Part shown: positions 40,505 to 52,449 of the stretch, piece by piece
How the letters are laid out: the number at the start of each line of letters is the position of its first letter
Position numbering within the stretch: the stretch's first letter is position 1
NCBI GenBank assembly: GCA_022497155.1
Contig: MU385789.1
Location: 82,772-146,771 of the forward strand
Source of the DNA: Whalleya microplaca
Taxonomy: Eukaryota > Ascomycota > Sordariomycetes > Xylariales > Xylariaceae
DNA length: 64,000 nt
Direction: 5' to 3'
Made by a program: the position numbers and the translations under genes
Notes under the pieces: generated by a model
Told to the model about the DNA's origin: nothing
Seen by the model: only the letters and a program-made list of their open reading frames with translations
The model's database searches: none

Positions 40505-40748
40505 TGTTATAGCATAAGCCTTATAGGGTGCTATAAGGCCTTATAAGCTATAGCATACCTTAAGCCCCGCATACGTAACCTATTAGACCATATGTTTAGT
40601 TAGATAGCTTAGGTAATCAGGTAAAAAGGTTTTCTCAAGTCAAGCTATCATATAATAATTAGCTAACCTTTTACTCCTTACCTTATAATTTTACAGTAAT
40701 ACACACCTATTACTTAGCACGCGCCGCCTTTTTCCTTGAGCCGTCATA
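40505..40748 (+). repeat. 3' LTR of D1 with 9-bp hairpin
   Basis: It is 244 bp, starts TGTTATAGCATA and ends GCCGTCATA. A perfect hairpin GCCTTATAG / CTATAAGGC with a GGTG loop lies at 40518-40539. The 5' copy has the same structure with RIP-type changes. Confidence 0.93.
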
Positions 40749-41245
40749 CGGCGCGGAAACGAAATACGGAGTAATACTTTTATATTTTTTATTTATTTTA
40801 AATATATTTAAGGGTTTGAAATTCGGCTTTATATTTTATAGTATCGCTTACTTTTAATTAATCGACCTTAAAAGAACTATATTATTTAATTCGGTATTAT
40901 CGATTAGGTAAATTTTTTGTGCTTTTAGTTTATATATTATATATAGTTTAATTTCGTTTTTTCGTAACATTTTTTTATAATATAATATTATATATCGCAT
41001 TACTTATTTAAATTCCTTTTTAATAGTTTTTTATAATAAGCCTAGTAATTAATTATTAGATAGCGAGGCTTATACTTAATTGCTATCTTAAAGTATTTTA
41101 TTAATAATAATTTCTATTCGCTTATTAGCCTATTTTAAATTTAAGTTATTTTAAATTATATTTTTAAATTTCGCTAGATTTATTATTACTGTAATATTTT
41201 AAGGCTTTTATTTACTATTGACCTGGCTTTTAATATCGGCGGTTA

Positions 41246-41455
41246 TTAATTTTCCGAAAGATTAATAACGTCGGCTAAGGTTTGCTTAGTTGGCTTATTA
41301 TATATAAGGGGTACTATAATTTTAATATTTCCGAAAAATATCGAAGTTATTAATAAGTTTTTTTTAAGGTAGATTATTATATATAATTTGAAGATAAAAT
41401 TAAGGCCGAGAAGTAACGGAAATACGGCTTTAAAATTTCTAACCATATAAATCAA
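41246..41455 (-). pseudogene. Protease-region fragment of A3, still open
   Basis: A 69-codon open stretch on the minus strand is in the sense direction of A3. It corresponds to the A2 segment at about 10270-10485. It reads MVRNFKAVFPLLLGLNFIF and ends ADVINLSEN. It follows the D-T-G-type active site of the element's protease by about 50 codons. It is a remnant, not a gene. Confidence 0.65.
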
Positions 41456-42545
41456 TAGCGGTAAGTTATAGCTTATTAATTATATAAGTTTTTTAATTAG
41501 GCTAAAGCTTCTAATTCTATTATTTACTGATATATTAAAGCCGGATTACGTAATTTTAGTTTTTTACATAGGTATTTAATACTTAAAAATATATAATTAC
41601 GTAATAATACTTAACTAAATACTCGTATTAATAACTGTAGTAATTAAGTTCTTATATTTTCTAAAGCTAATTTTTATAGTTAATCGGGGCAATAGTTAGA
41701 TATATACTTTAATATCCCGGATAAATACCGGCAGAAATATTATAATAATTTAGGTAGCGTTACCGGGTATTATAAAAATATTGTTAATCGATATATTCGT
41801 AAGGCTATCTTGGAATTTATTAGATATAAAAACTAATTATAATATATTTAATATAAGATTAAACTGGGATTGCTATTTTTATTGTTACTAATTAATTATT
41901 TCGGCCAAAGGGATATAAATTGTTTTATAAAGCTTTCGACTTATTTTATCCGTTCTATTAAATAGATATTGAAATAATGTTTTACTAAATCCCGTATAAT
42001 GCTTAATTAAATTATCCTATAAGACTTTAAATCTTTTTGCTGCATTTTTAAAAATTCTTTTTTTCTAGTATTCCGAAGTTAAAGCTGAGGCTAGTTAATT
42101 AGGTATAATGCTTTTTAGTATATTAGTTTGGGTTTATTTCGGCGTTTTTAGGACCGTTAAAAATAAAAGGTTTAGCTTTAATAACACTTTATCGATTGTT
42201 TTTTTTATAGATATATTACTATTTATATTTTTATGCCTTCTTAATGTTAAGACGTTAATTTTATTCTTACCTTTATACTAAAATAGCTTAATTACTACTT
42301 TATATATAGGATTTTTATTTTTATTAATAATTAGTTCTTTTTAAAGGTAATTTTATAGGTTTATAAGTTTATAAAAAGTATTACCTTTTAGGCCCCTTAT
42401 TCCAATATTATTAACTTTTAAATCTGTGGCTAGTGTTATTTCCGGGTTGCGATTTTATAAATTAGCTATTAATCGAGTAAAATTATAGTTTTATTTAAAC
42501 TTTATATCTTTTTCGATTTTATTATATTTATAAAGATAGTAGTAA

Positions 42546-42737
42546 TATAATAGGCTGTGCCGTAGTAGGGAATATCAGCGATCATAAACCGATATAGCAG
42601 TATAGCTTTCGAGAGCTGGTATAAATACTCTCGAGCTATATCAATATACCTTTTTGATTTTCTTTTTTTCTTTAATTAGAAAATAAATACTTATTTGGCA
42701 TTATAAAATTACATCTTAGCGTAACGGCCTTTTTATA
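42546..42737 (+). repeat. 5' LTR of B1
   Basis: It is 192 bp and matches 59816-60007 and, in reverse, 63158-63348. It starts TATAATAGG (from TGTAATAGG) and ends TTTTATA, where the 3' LTR has TTTCACA. It contains a promoter-like hairpin listed separately. Confidence 0.95.
42609..42634 (+). promoter_or_regulatory. TATA box inside a hairpin of LTR B
   Basis: A 7-bp perfect inverted repeat TCGAGAG (42609-42615) and CTCTCGA (42628-42634) encloses a 12-base loop containing TATAAATA. The arrangement is kept in the 3' LTR (59879-59904) and in B2. It is a reasonable candidate for the element's core promoter; no transcript start is visible. Confidence 0.45.
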
Positions 42738-42779
42738 TATTTTCTAACTTACTAATTCCCGAGCTACGTTAAAATAAAT

Positions 42780-43990
42780 TAAAATATCAGGAGAAACTTT
42801 AAAACAGCCCCCTAATAATCCGGAAATACCGTTAGCAAAATACGCAAAAATACTAAATATTTAGGTCTACTAGATTTATACCCGCCTTAAACAAATATAC
42901 GCAATATTAAAAGCGGTATTAAAAAATAATTCGAAGGAATAATAACTAAAACGAATAGCTTATAAACAGAAACTAAAAAAACAATAAAACAAACTATTAT
43001 AACGCCAGACAGTTCTAAAAATATAGCTATAAAAAAACCTCAATTTATTAATTATATAAAACGCGAATATAATAAAAAATGTTCCCGCATAAAACCCTCG
43101 GAATCCCCAAGAACCCTAAGGATAGCCAGCCTAAATAAGTGTAAACCCTTAGCTAAAAAACCCTTAAGCACCTTTAGCACCCGCCCCAATAATTACTATA
43201 GCCCCGGTACTTAAACGTAAGCCATTACTATAGCCCGAAAAATTCGGGAGCGAGCGTAGCCGCTACCCCGCATAAAAGATATTAATAAAATATAAGCTCT
43301 AAAAAAATATAGAGTTTATAAAAAAAGATTAAAACAAATAATATAATATTTACAAGCGGCTTAAAAATAACATATAATATATAATAAAATTATATTATAT
43401 TATAAAAAAATCTAATAAAATATATAACCTAGTATTTTTTTTTTAATATTTATCAAACGTTTATAAAAACTGTAATAAAGTTATTAAAGCGGGGGGCAAA
43501 CTATATAAATACCGCCAGTCCGTTAATTAGACTTTTATATCCTTTTATATTAATTTCGAGTAACTGCTAATAAAAATAGGGAGTAATATATAAAATAATA
43601 AAGCGAAACTTATATTTATTAAAGAAGTAATTAATAACAAACTTAAAAACGCGCTAGTTTTAATAGCGTTATCGAATATCTATTAAAATTAGGTTTATTA
43701 AATAATAGATATCGCAACCTAATTTAAAAAATCGCTATTTTATTATAACAGAAACAGCTTAAAAAATAAGATTACGCTAAATAAATCACCCCTTTCGGGC
43801 CCACTACCCCCTACCCCTAATCGCCTTAAAATTAATTATAAAAGCGATATATTAATAACCGGTATAACTATATTAGTAAAAAGCCAGCGGGCTAAATAAG
43901 TAACGAATAAAAAATAAAACGCTTAAATAAAACGTAAAAAATACTTGCGATATAAAAAAAAAGGCCACCTGTTTAAAAAATATACCTATC
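42780..43990 (+). pseudogene. Gag remnant of B1 with zinc knuckle
   Basis: A Lys/Gln-rich coiled-coil-like N-terminal part (about 42890-43080) is followed by a Pro/Ser-rich linker (about 43080-43210) and a capsid-like stretch. At about 43938-43985 comes a zinc knuckle reading Y-L-R-Y-K-K-K-G-H-L-F-K-K-Y. This is C-x2-C-x4-H-x4-C with each Cys turned to Tyr by G-to-A, while the Gly-His is intact. The frame is broken by numerous stops. Confidence 0.75.
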
Positions 43991-44179
43991 GTCCTATAAA
44001 ACTACCTACCCGTATTAAGGTTAATATAATAATAAATTATAAATTTAAAAAAAATAGAGCCGAAAAAACACTAAAAAAACAGAAAAACAAATAGCTTTTA
44101 AATAAAGTTACGTTTAAAAACTTAATATAACGGCAAAAAAAATTAACATAACCGAGTAGCTTATAAATAAAAAATTTTT

Positions 44180-44490
44180 TATAATCGATATATATTTAAA
44201 TTAATAATTATATATAAAAACCCTTATAAATTTGGGATATAAATATTATATTACTATTAATAAAAATATAATAAAACGCCTAAAATTACCGCATATATTT
44301 ATCCGGGAAAAAATAGTAAAAAAAGCTACTCGTAAAAAAAGATTAAACGCTTCGGGTATAATTCGCGAAATAACTTATATAAAAACTAACCTTAATAAAT
44401 ATAAGTTAAAAACATTTATATATATTATATTAGGTCTAAATTACCTTATAATATTAAAAAAGCTTTAAATAAAATATAACTAGATAATAT
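44180..44490 (+). pseudogene. Aspartic protease remnant of B1
   Basis: The phase reading L-I-N-L-G-Y at 44223-44240 is a RIP form of L-V-D-S-G-C, the retropepsin active site, with Asp to Asn and Ser to Leu. From there a 79-codon stretch is open to 44468. It contains ITINKNIIKRLKLPHIFI, then ASGIIREITYIKTNL and a terminal FIYIILGLNYLIIL, which fits the second half of the protease fold (I-I-L-G-type motif). This is one of the best preserved frames in B1. Confidence 0.7.
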
Positions 44491-44959
44491 ATATAACGTA
44501 CAAATATATATTATATATAAAAATTACCGGAAACCTAAAAATATAAAAAAAAAGATATTCTTTAAAAACTATAAAAGTCCGCAAAACTCAAAAGGCATTT
44601 TATATTAGTACGATATATTTTATAAGAGAAATAAAAAGAGCTCGGAAATAAAAAAGGCTAAAAAAATAAGTAATAGCTTAATAGACGGCTATATTTACTA
44701 TTATATTAATAGATATTAATAAGGCTTTAGCGCCTAAAAAAAAAACTAACGTTCGAAAGAATTTCCCCCTTTAATTAAAAAGTTAAAAATAATTATTCGA
44801 GAAAAAAAAAGGCAAAAATCTTCCGCCGTACCGTATAAAAGCCGATTATAAAATTAACTTAAACCGTAATAAAGCGGGCAAAAAGTTACTTGCTTTTTAA
44901 GGGTTATTATATAATATATCCCGGGAGAAATTATTAACGTTATAAAAAATATTAATTAA

Positions 44960-45660
44960 ACTATTAAATAAAAAATATATCTATACGAGTAGCTCGCCCG
45001 TAAAAGCCCCTATACTTTTTATCCAGAAACCGAACGGCAGATTTTATTTTTATTATAATTATAAAATATTAAATAATATTACTTAACGGAATTAGTACCC
45101 GCTTCTATTTATATAAAAAACGTTTAAAACTTTTTCGGGAATAAAATAATTTTCTAAAATAAATATTAGGTTAGCTTTTTATAAAATTAAAATTAGGAAG
45201 AGAAATAAATAAAAAACGGTTTTTTATATTTGCTTTAAGCTATTTAAATAACTTATAACTTTTTTCGGCCTAATAAGTACTCCCGTAACGTTTTAATATT
45301 ATATAAACGGTACGCTAAAAAAATACCTAAATATTTTTTATTTAATATATATAAACGATATATTAATTTATTTTTTTGGGACAAAAAAAAATTATATCGA
45401 TAAAGTAAAAAAGGTATTAAAATATTTAAAAATAGCGGGCTTAAATTTAAATATAAACAAATATAAATTTGTAATAATTATTATAAAATACTTAAGATTT
45501 ATTATCGAAATAAAAAAAAAGGTCTATATAAATCCGGCTAAAATATAGGCAATTAAAAAATAAGAGCTTTTTAAAACGCTTAAAAAAGTTTGTAGTTTTT
45601 TAAAATTTGCGAATTTTTACCGGGATTTTATTAAAAACTATATAGATTTTATTACCCCCT
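44960..45660 (+). pseudogene. Reverse transcriptase remnant of B1
   Basis: This is a very clear Ty3/gypsy reverse transcriptase. SPILFIQKPNGRFYFYYNYK lies at about 45003-45062, a Y-P-L-x-I-type segment follows, then F-G-L-x-x-x-P-x-T-F. The catalytic block Y-I-N-D-I-L-I-Y lies at 45348-45371 (Y-x-D-D with the first Asp changed to Asn). The thumb end KVCSFLKFANFYRDFIKNY follows at about 45583-45640. Stops sit at Gln and Trp positions. Confidence 0.92.
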
Positions 45661-46170
45661 TATCAGTACTTACAAAAAAGGGGGTACCGTTTCAATAAAG
45701 GCTTTCGGAAAATCTAACGTTCGAAAACCTTAAATAAACGTTTTTAAAAAAACCGGCCTTAATATAATAAAACCCCGAATAAAAGATAATAATCGAAATA
45801 AATTATTCGGGATAAGCTTATAGGAAATATCTATTATAATATAATAAATAAAAGATCCTATTACTCGTAGCCTATTATTTTAGGCGCTTAATCCCGGCAA
45901 AAATTAATTATAAAATCTATAACAAAAAGCTACTAATAATTATAAACTACTTGCGAGTATAAAACGCAGAATTATAAAACATAACTTTAATATTTATAAT
46001 TTTATTTAACTATAAAAATCTAAAATATTTTATAACTTTTAAAAAACTTTCCGAGCGATAAATATATTAGTTAAAAAAATTAATACGCTTTAATTTCCGA
46101 TTGGAATTTCGCGTTAAACGCTTAAACATTAAACCTAACATTCTTTTACGGCGCAAATAAAACCTACCAT
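45660..46170 (+). pseudogene. RNase H remnant of B1
   Basis: It follows the reverse transcriptase without a gap. I-I-I-E-I-N-Y-S lies near 45795 (from E-T-D-x-S), V-A-Y-Y-F-R-R-L near 45868, then KINYKIYNKKLLIIINYL near 45905. A phase break then leads to a T-D-H-x-N-L-x-Y-F-like segment near 46015 and a W-x-x-x-L-x-R-F-x-F-like segment near 46075. Element C inserted about 350 bp downstream. Confidence 0.85.
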
Positions 46171-46517
46171 AAAAAGTATAAAACAAAAAACATAAAAAAC
46201 GAAAATTCTAATTACTATAAAAAAAATAGTTACCTTATATATAGCTTAAAAGATATAAATAAGCGGGAACTATTAAAATAAGATATATTTAGTTATACGG
46301 ATAAAACATCCCAGAAAATAAGGAAATTTTCGAATATAAAAATCTATAATTGTTATAAAATATAAAAGTAGCAAAAAACCTAAATTACACGCAAGTAATA
46401 AAAACGGTAACTTAAAAAAACCGAGCGTTTTTTAAAAACTTAAATATAAAAATATTATTATTAAAATATAATATCGATAATAAAAATCGACTATACTTTT
46501 ATAAACGTATTTAAATC

Positions 46518-46687
46518 TGTTAGGCTTACAGCTATCTACTAAAAGCAGCCATACACACACTTTATAGCATAGCCACAGGTATATGGCTAAGGAGGTGACA
46601 TAACTACCTCTCTCCTTATATAGCTATAGCTTCACTTATATAGAGATAGCTTAAATAATCATCAATCTTACACATACAGACCTCACA
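46518..46687 (+). repeat. 5' LTR of C
   Basis: It is 170 bp, begins TGTTAGGC and ends CTCACA. It is a direct copy of 56333-56502. Confidence 0.95.
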
Positions 46688-47990
46688 AATAATAACACCT
46701 ACATCGTTCCCTTTTTATTTTTATCTTTATTTCTAAAAATCCTTTTTTAACGAAAAAACGAAACGCTTATATTTCGTTATCGTAATTTACCTATATAATA
46801 CGTAATTAAGAAATCGACTTCTAGACAATTCTAACTATTAACCACTAACTACTACCAACTATCTTATTTTCGTTAATTATCTGCCCGTCTCATTAGTTAA
46901 AATAATTCGATAGTTAATATTTATTCGGCAATAAAAGCTATTTTCTAATAAATAAAGCCTTTAACTATTATATTATACCTTTATTTTATAACTATCTATA
47001 CCCGCCTCGATAAAACACTAAAATCTTTAAGACAATAAAATTACTAGATTTTCGTCTCTTTTTTTTCTTCTTATCTTCCTTTCTTGCTTATTTTGTTTCG
47101 GCGTCGTTATTAATTTTATTAGTTAAACGTTATTATAAACGCTATTCCCTTAATTTTAAGTTTATAATATAAATACGAAAACGCTACTCCCCTTTTCTCT
47201 TATGTCTAATAAATAGGTCAAACTTTATTACAAAACTTAAAACTTTTTTTTAAATAACCAAAAGTTAATTTAAGTAATAAAACTTAATAATAAAATTATT
47301 AATAAAATTAAAACTTTCGTTATTTTATTATTTCTAAATAAGCGATAAGTAATTTCGGCAAAAGTTCATATTTCGTTATAACATAACTAATTAAAAAACT
47401 ATCTAAAAAAGTGGATATTAGAGATATACGTAACGTAAGCAATAGTTTAAGAAACAAATACTTATATATAGCAAATCCAAAATCCCTTGCCTATTAATTC
47501 CGTCACTCCAGCCCAACTACTGTAACCAATAAATAAAAACGACAAAAAATATCTTCTTCGTTATTAATAATTTAATAACGATCTTAATAAGTCGCTATTT
47601 ATAAAATAACGCGTAGAATTTTCCGATAAAAAAATATAAAACTTACTAAAAACTTTATAAATAAATCCGGTTAGGCAAAAATAACCCAACCTACCTCCTA
47701 ATAATCAAAAAGTTACTATAAAAAAGCCAAAAAATAATGCCAGACGAAACCTTAATTCGTTAAAAAAAACCCTTTCTTTTTTTAGACGAAACCCTAGTTT
47801 GTTAGCGCCAAATATACTACCTAATATACTATCCCTATATAAAAAAAACCCAGATTCGCTTATTAGAATACCTACTACACCGCTAAAACCTTATCCAGCA
47901 TCATTACTATAGATACAAAATCAGAATTTAATAGTTAGAATACCTACATATACAGCCTTATTACAATACTTAAACTTACTTTACTTACCG
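46688..47990 (+). other. 5' leader of element C
   Basis: This 1.3-kb stretch has no frame I can support. It contains an imperfect direct repeat, AGACGAAACCYTARTTYGTT, near 47741 and 47782. No primer-binding site is recognised just after 46687. Confidence 0.5.
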
Positions 47991-49260
47991 GTTAATTTAA
48001 TACTTTTTCGTTTTACCCCCGTTTTAGCTAATATATCAGACAATTAAGGTAACTAATAAAGAAATTAAAACTTAAAGCGAAAAATCGCCGAATATATTAC
48101 TACTTTTAATCTCGCTATCGGAAATAGTCTTATAACAAATACTTTAGCTAAAATTAACAATACCGTATTAGCTATAACGCAAAATAATAATATTAAATCT
48201 ACTTTATTCGGTTAAAAACTTTAATATATCGGTTTTTTTTAGCCTAATATAAACAAAAGTTTTAAAGGTAATAATAATACTATAATTAGTTAGAATATTT
48301 ATTAGCGAAATCCTTATTAGTTTACTAACGTAATTTATAAAATAGCCTAAAATAAATATAAAAAAGGTATATTAAAGGAGAACTTCCCTACTTTTTTTTA
48401 TAAAGACGCCTAGATTTGATAATCCGTATAATTAAACAAACTATATAAGGCATTTATACGAAACGATTTAAAATTTATACTAACTAAAATATACGAGAAA
48501 TTTAAAATTAAAATAACAGATACCTTTAAATAGCTTTAATCCGATAAAACCAAATATTTAAAAACTTTTATTTTAGCCGATATATTTATCCGTACGTAAG
48601 CTATATATATTATTCGTTATACCAAAACTTTTAATATAAATAAAAATATTTAATACCTCTCCCAAATATAAAATAGCCTTTATTCTACCTTAAAAAAAAA
48701 TATAAATAGTTTTACTATTAATATATTAGTTAATACCTTTTTATCCCGGATCGAAAAAAAGCAGAAAATTCTATAAAACAAACTACTATTTGCCGGTTAA
48801 GGAAATCCCGTCACGCAACTAGTAATATCTATTCCGGCAATTTTAAATAAAATCTTAAGGTCTATAAAAGCATCCCTAAAACAGAAACTAATCATAGCTA
48901 ATACGGCATATATTACAGTAGAAAAAAAAGCTAACGCAAACTATACCAACTAATTAGCTAGCTATACCCCAAAATATAGATCCGGAAACGACTTTTATAA
49001 GGGTTATTATAGATCCGGCTATAAACGATATAGCTAAAGATTCTAAAATTATATATACCAGGACCGCAGCCAAAATCGAGGCCGAGGATTTCGTAGCCGT
49101 AAACGTTATAGCCAAGCTAAAAAATTATTCCGTAAATAAAATTTCGGCTGCGGGAGACGCGCTAGACGAGAATTTAACTTTCGCTGCTTTTTTTACCCGT
49201 ATATTTACCGGTACTATCGATAATATAAGCCAAAACTATCGGGACATATTTATATCGGTA
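47990..49260 (+). pseudogene. Gag remnant of element C
   Basis: A phase with RIP-type stops runs through a capsid-like region (around 48370-48560, including a W-to-stop-rich helical segment). It leads to a basic Arg/Tyr-rich tail near 49000-49130 (repeated R-Y-R/S-R-G-type residues), then F-G-C-G-R-R-A-R-R-E near 49140. The tail suggests nucleic-acid binding. A canonical zinc knuckle is not clear. Confidence 0.55.
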
Positions 49261-49899
49261 TTAAGGACGAAATTTTTCTAAACTCTAATAATAAAGAGCT
49301 AGCGGATTAAAAATAGCAGCTATACGATAACAGTTATTACTATAATAACGAAATTATTAAAAAAAGCAAAAAAGAAACTTTTATCGCATATAATAATTAG
49401 GCAGCCTTTAATAAAAATAATTATATTTATTTTTGCCGTACCTAAAATAAAATAACTAAAGCGCTCGATATACTAACTTATCGACGTTATAATAAATTAT
49501 GCGAAAACAATTCTACATTTTTTATTCACAGTATTTAATATATATTAGTACCTTTAACTAAAATACGCCCCTTACTTATTTAAGTAAAAAAGGTTATCGA
49601 TAAAGCCTTTTTTACTATATAGCTAAAAAATAACGATATAAAGCTACTTGTTACCTCGCTATCTAGTAATAACAAAAATTACCCTAGCAAGCTTAACCCC
49701 GACAACCCTTTTATGCCACTTTTTACTAAGCCCTATAATATTTGCTTAAATAAAGAAAACGGCGCCCCTATAAAAAGCTATATCTATTTAATAATAAACG
49801 TAATGCTTAAAAAAAGCGAAAACCTAATTATTATTTATAATAACACTAGCTATTCCCGGTTTATAATAAATAAAAAGTGACTATTTAAAAAAGCTAACG

Positions 49900-50620
49900 A
49901 CGTTATAATTATTATTAAAAAATCTACTACAGTTAGCGATATCGGCGGATAGATTAACTTATAAAAATAGGCTTTTTTTTTGTTTACAATCGAAAATAAA
50001 AAAAAACGATATAAAACGGCTGGTAAAATTCCCATATTTAACGTAACTTACCGATAAGCTAAAGTTAAATTTATTGCTCGGCTCGGACTTTTTTAACACT
50101 AATAAAATAGAAATAAGCTATAAAATAAATACTATTACTTTCAGTTTATATAGTAATATTAAAGTACCTATATAATTTATTAGGAAAAAGGGTATAATAT
50201 AACGCTATATTACTATAGCTTGTAATATAGTAATACCCCTACGCTTAATAATAGCTATCTTTATATAATATATAAATCTTCCCAGATATAACGAAAATAG
50301 TATAGCCAAAGATTATATATTTATTGCCAAATATTCCGGCGCGTTTAATGCTATAACTGATAGTAAATTATAGAAAGTTATAGCGGTTATTAATAGTTCC
50401 GATAAGCTAAAACAAATTTATCGTAAAACCTGCTTAGGTTATATCGAGAATTATTATAATAAAAAATATATAGCTATAATATAAAAAAAAGTTTTGCTAG
50501 CGCAAATTATTATAGCTATTATATTAGGTAATAACGTATAAGATAATATATAACTATTTTCGGAATTTAAAATCTCCGATAACTTGGCGTAAGCTTTTCG
50601 CTCTAATAAAGCTATTATTA
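49900..50620 (+). pseudogene. Protease region remnant of element C
   Basis: The segment lies between Gag and reverse transcriptase. The recognisable part is at about 50160-50380: a stretch reading I-A-C-N-I-V-I-P-L-R-L-I-I-A, then DYIFIAKYSGAFNAITDS. This resembles the linker after the protease in Gypsy elements of this group. The catalytic D-x-G is not certain. Confidence 0.4.
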
Positions 50621-50849
50621 ATAACGTATAAACAGCAGTAAAAGAAGATAAAATTCACGTTAGTAATAAGCTATTATTATTAAATATAGCTAAACTAGGG
50701 AATACCCTTAAAATTAAGACAAAATATAATATATATATATATAATATAAAGCTTAAGCTAATAAAACACTTTAAGAAATACCTCGAAAGTAAGAAATTAT
50801 AAAAAGATTACGGAATTATAAAGCTCCTAAATAACAAGAAAATAACTAT

Positions 50850-51690
50850 TAATTTTATTAACGAATAGTAAAATTAATTTAAATTTATAATTACGCGGCC
50901 GTACGGTTTAAATATTAAAGACTAAGAACTTTTAAATAAAGTTTTCGGTAAAATATACTAAAAATATAAAATGGGATAGTAAATTAAGCCTACCCTTTTT
51001 AGGTATCTAATTTTTATCGTTTGGTAAACTATTAATAGTATACAAAAAAGCTACATAATAATAAATTTAAAAATATTAAATAAAATAGTTATACTAGATA
51101 TATATTTATTACTTACTTAAAAGTCGATTATAAAAAAATTAAAAAAGTATATATATTTTTCGGTATTCGATTATTTTAAATTCTTTTATTAGCTATTTAT
51201 ATATCCGGACTATCGGAACCGAATAGTAATTATATCGTTACAAGAACTTAAAATATTTAATATTATATTTATAGGATTTCGAAATAGCCTAACTTATACC
51301 TAGCGGTTTATAAATTAAAAGTTATATAAATTTTTTTTATTTATAGTAGCTTATATTAACGATATTATTACTTTTAGCCGAAATGCCGAAAAGTATGTTA
51401 AATATATTATAGCTATATTAAATAAATTTAAGAAAATCGGTATCGCTTTAAACCCTAAGAAATTTTTTATCGCTTATTTGTTTATTAAATTATTTAGTTT
51501 TAATATAAACGGCACCGGAATCTTAATAACAGACAATAGGATTTAGGTAATTAAAAATATTACTATGCCTACTACATTTAATACCCTTAAAATATATATT
51601 AGTATAACTGGATTTTTGTAAAAATTTATATTATAATACCAGCAGAAAGTCGATCTTTTATAGCAGCATAAAACTTAACTTTTAGCGAAA
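50850..51690 (+). pseudogene. Reverse transcriptase remnant of element C
   Basis: In one phase come KKYIYFSVFDYFKFFY (51150-51197, first catalytic Asp), then G-F-R-N-S-L-T-Y-T-x-R-F at about 51270-51310. The catalytic block Y-I-N-D-I follows at 51352-51366 (from Y-I-D-D-I), and then FSRNAEKYVKYIIAIL with IGIALNPKKFF. The thumb reads QQKVDLLQQHKTQLL with stops at the Gln positions. The phase is kept for roughly 700 bp. Confidence 0.9.
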
Positions 51691-51749
51691 GAACGAGAAA
51701 CAAACCAGATATTTAAATTTATTAACGGATAAAAAATATATACGGCAAA

Positions 51750-52330
51750 AACGAAATTTAAACTAACAAACGAAAAACGTAAATTTTTTATAATTTTATA
51801 AAATTAATTAGGTAATTTTTATTATTTAGTTTATTAAAATTATAACGAAATTATATTTATTAAAATTAACACTTTTAAAAAGCGCAGATATAACGTAATA
51901 ATTTTCTATTTAGCTATATTTTAAGATAACATTAATATATCTATCGATATAATATTTCTTATTATATTTTTGTTTAAAACGCTGACTAGCGTTAAGATAC
52001 GGTATAAAGCTATAGAGCTCGAAGTTTCCTATTTCGTTTAGATATACCGGCAGCTAAGGATATATATTTAGTTTTATATATAGGGCATTATTATATTAAC
52101 GGATTATCGGGTTACTTAAGCTATTATAAATTAAACTAATCTAAAGTTAGCGGATTTAGTAAAAATAAATAGTAAGCTTATAATAATATCGATATATCTA
52201 TTATAGTTTCGGCTAAACGTACGGTATATTCCGGAAAAATTAAATTTAATACCGGATATATTATTTAGGCTTTTAATTAAGTTTTTAGAGCGAAACGAAA
52301 TAAAAGACAAAATATGAAACATTTTAAAAG
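51750..52330 (+). pseudogene. RNase H remnant of element C
   Basis: This follows the thumb and corresponds to the group with T-E-L-E-V and T-D-H blocks. The phase continues past a T-R-Y-R-x-x-E-L-E-V-like block near 51997-52030, then I-I-x-L-T-D-Y-R-V-T near 52085-52115, and ends with I-P-x-K-L-N-L-I-P-D-I-L-x-R-L-L near 52225-52285 (the segment preceding integrase). Stops again fall at Gln and Trp. Confidence 0.75.
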
Positions 52331-52449
52331 ATATTTTTAATAATTTCGGTTATATAGCCACTACCGAGATAACGTTAAGTAATAATTTCCGACAAAAATT
52401 ACGTAATAGATACGAAAGTAAGCAGAAATGGCGTAAGCTAATTATAACG

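Larger units (their letters stand above)
38382..40748 (+). mobile_element. Gag-only non-autonomous LTR element D1
   Basis: It is 2,367 bp with 244-bp LTRs and a perfect 5-bp duplication CGGCG at 38377-38381 and 40749-40753. It lies in A3 between the pol and protease regions. The interior contains one Gag frame and no protease, reverse transcriptase or integrase. It must have been mobilised by another LTR element. It keeps noticeably more CA and TG than the host A3, so it is younger or less RIP-exposed. A GGGGGG purine tract at about 40496-40501 before the 3' LTR is the likely polypurine tract. Confidence 0.93.

Noticed and set aside
49850..50035. A 61-codon minus-strand open stretch
   Set aside because: It is antisense to the protease region of element C and rich in Phe/Ile from A/T runs.
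52131..52322. A 63-codon minus-strand open stretch
   Set aside because: It lies opposite the RNase H remnant of C, whose sense frame is recognisable.
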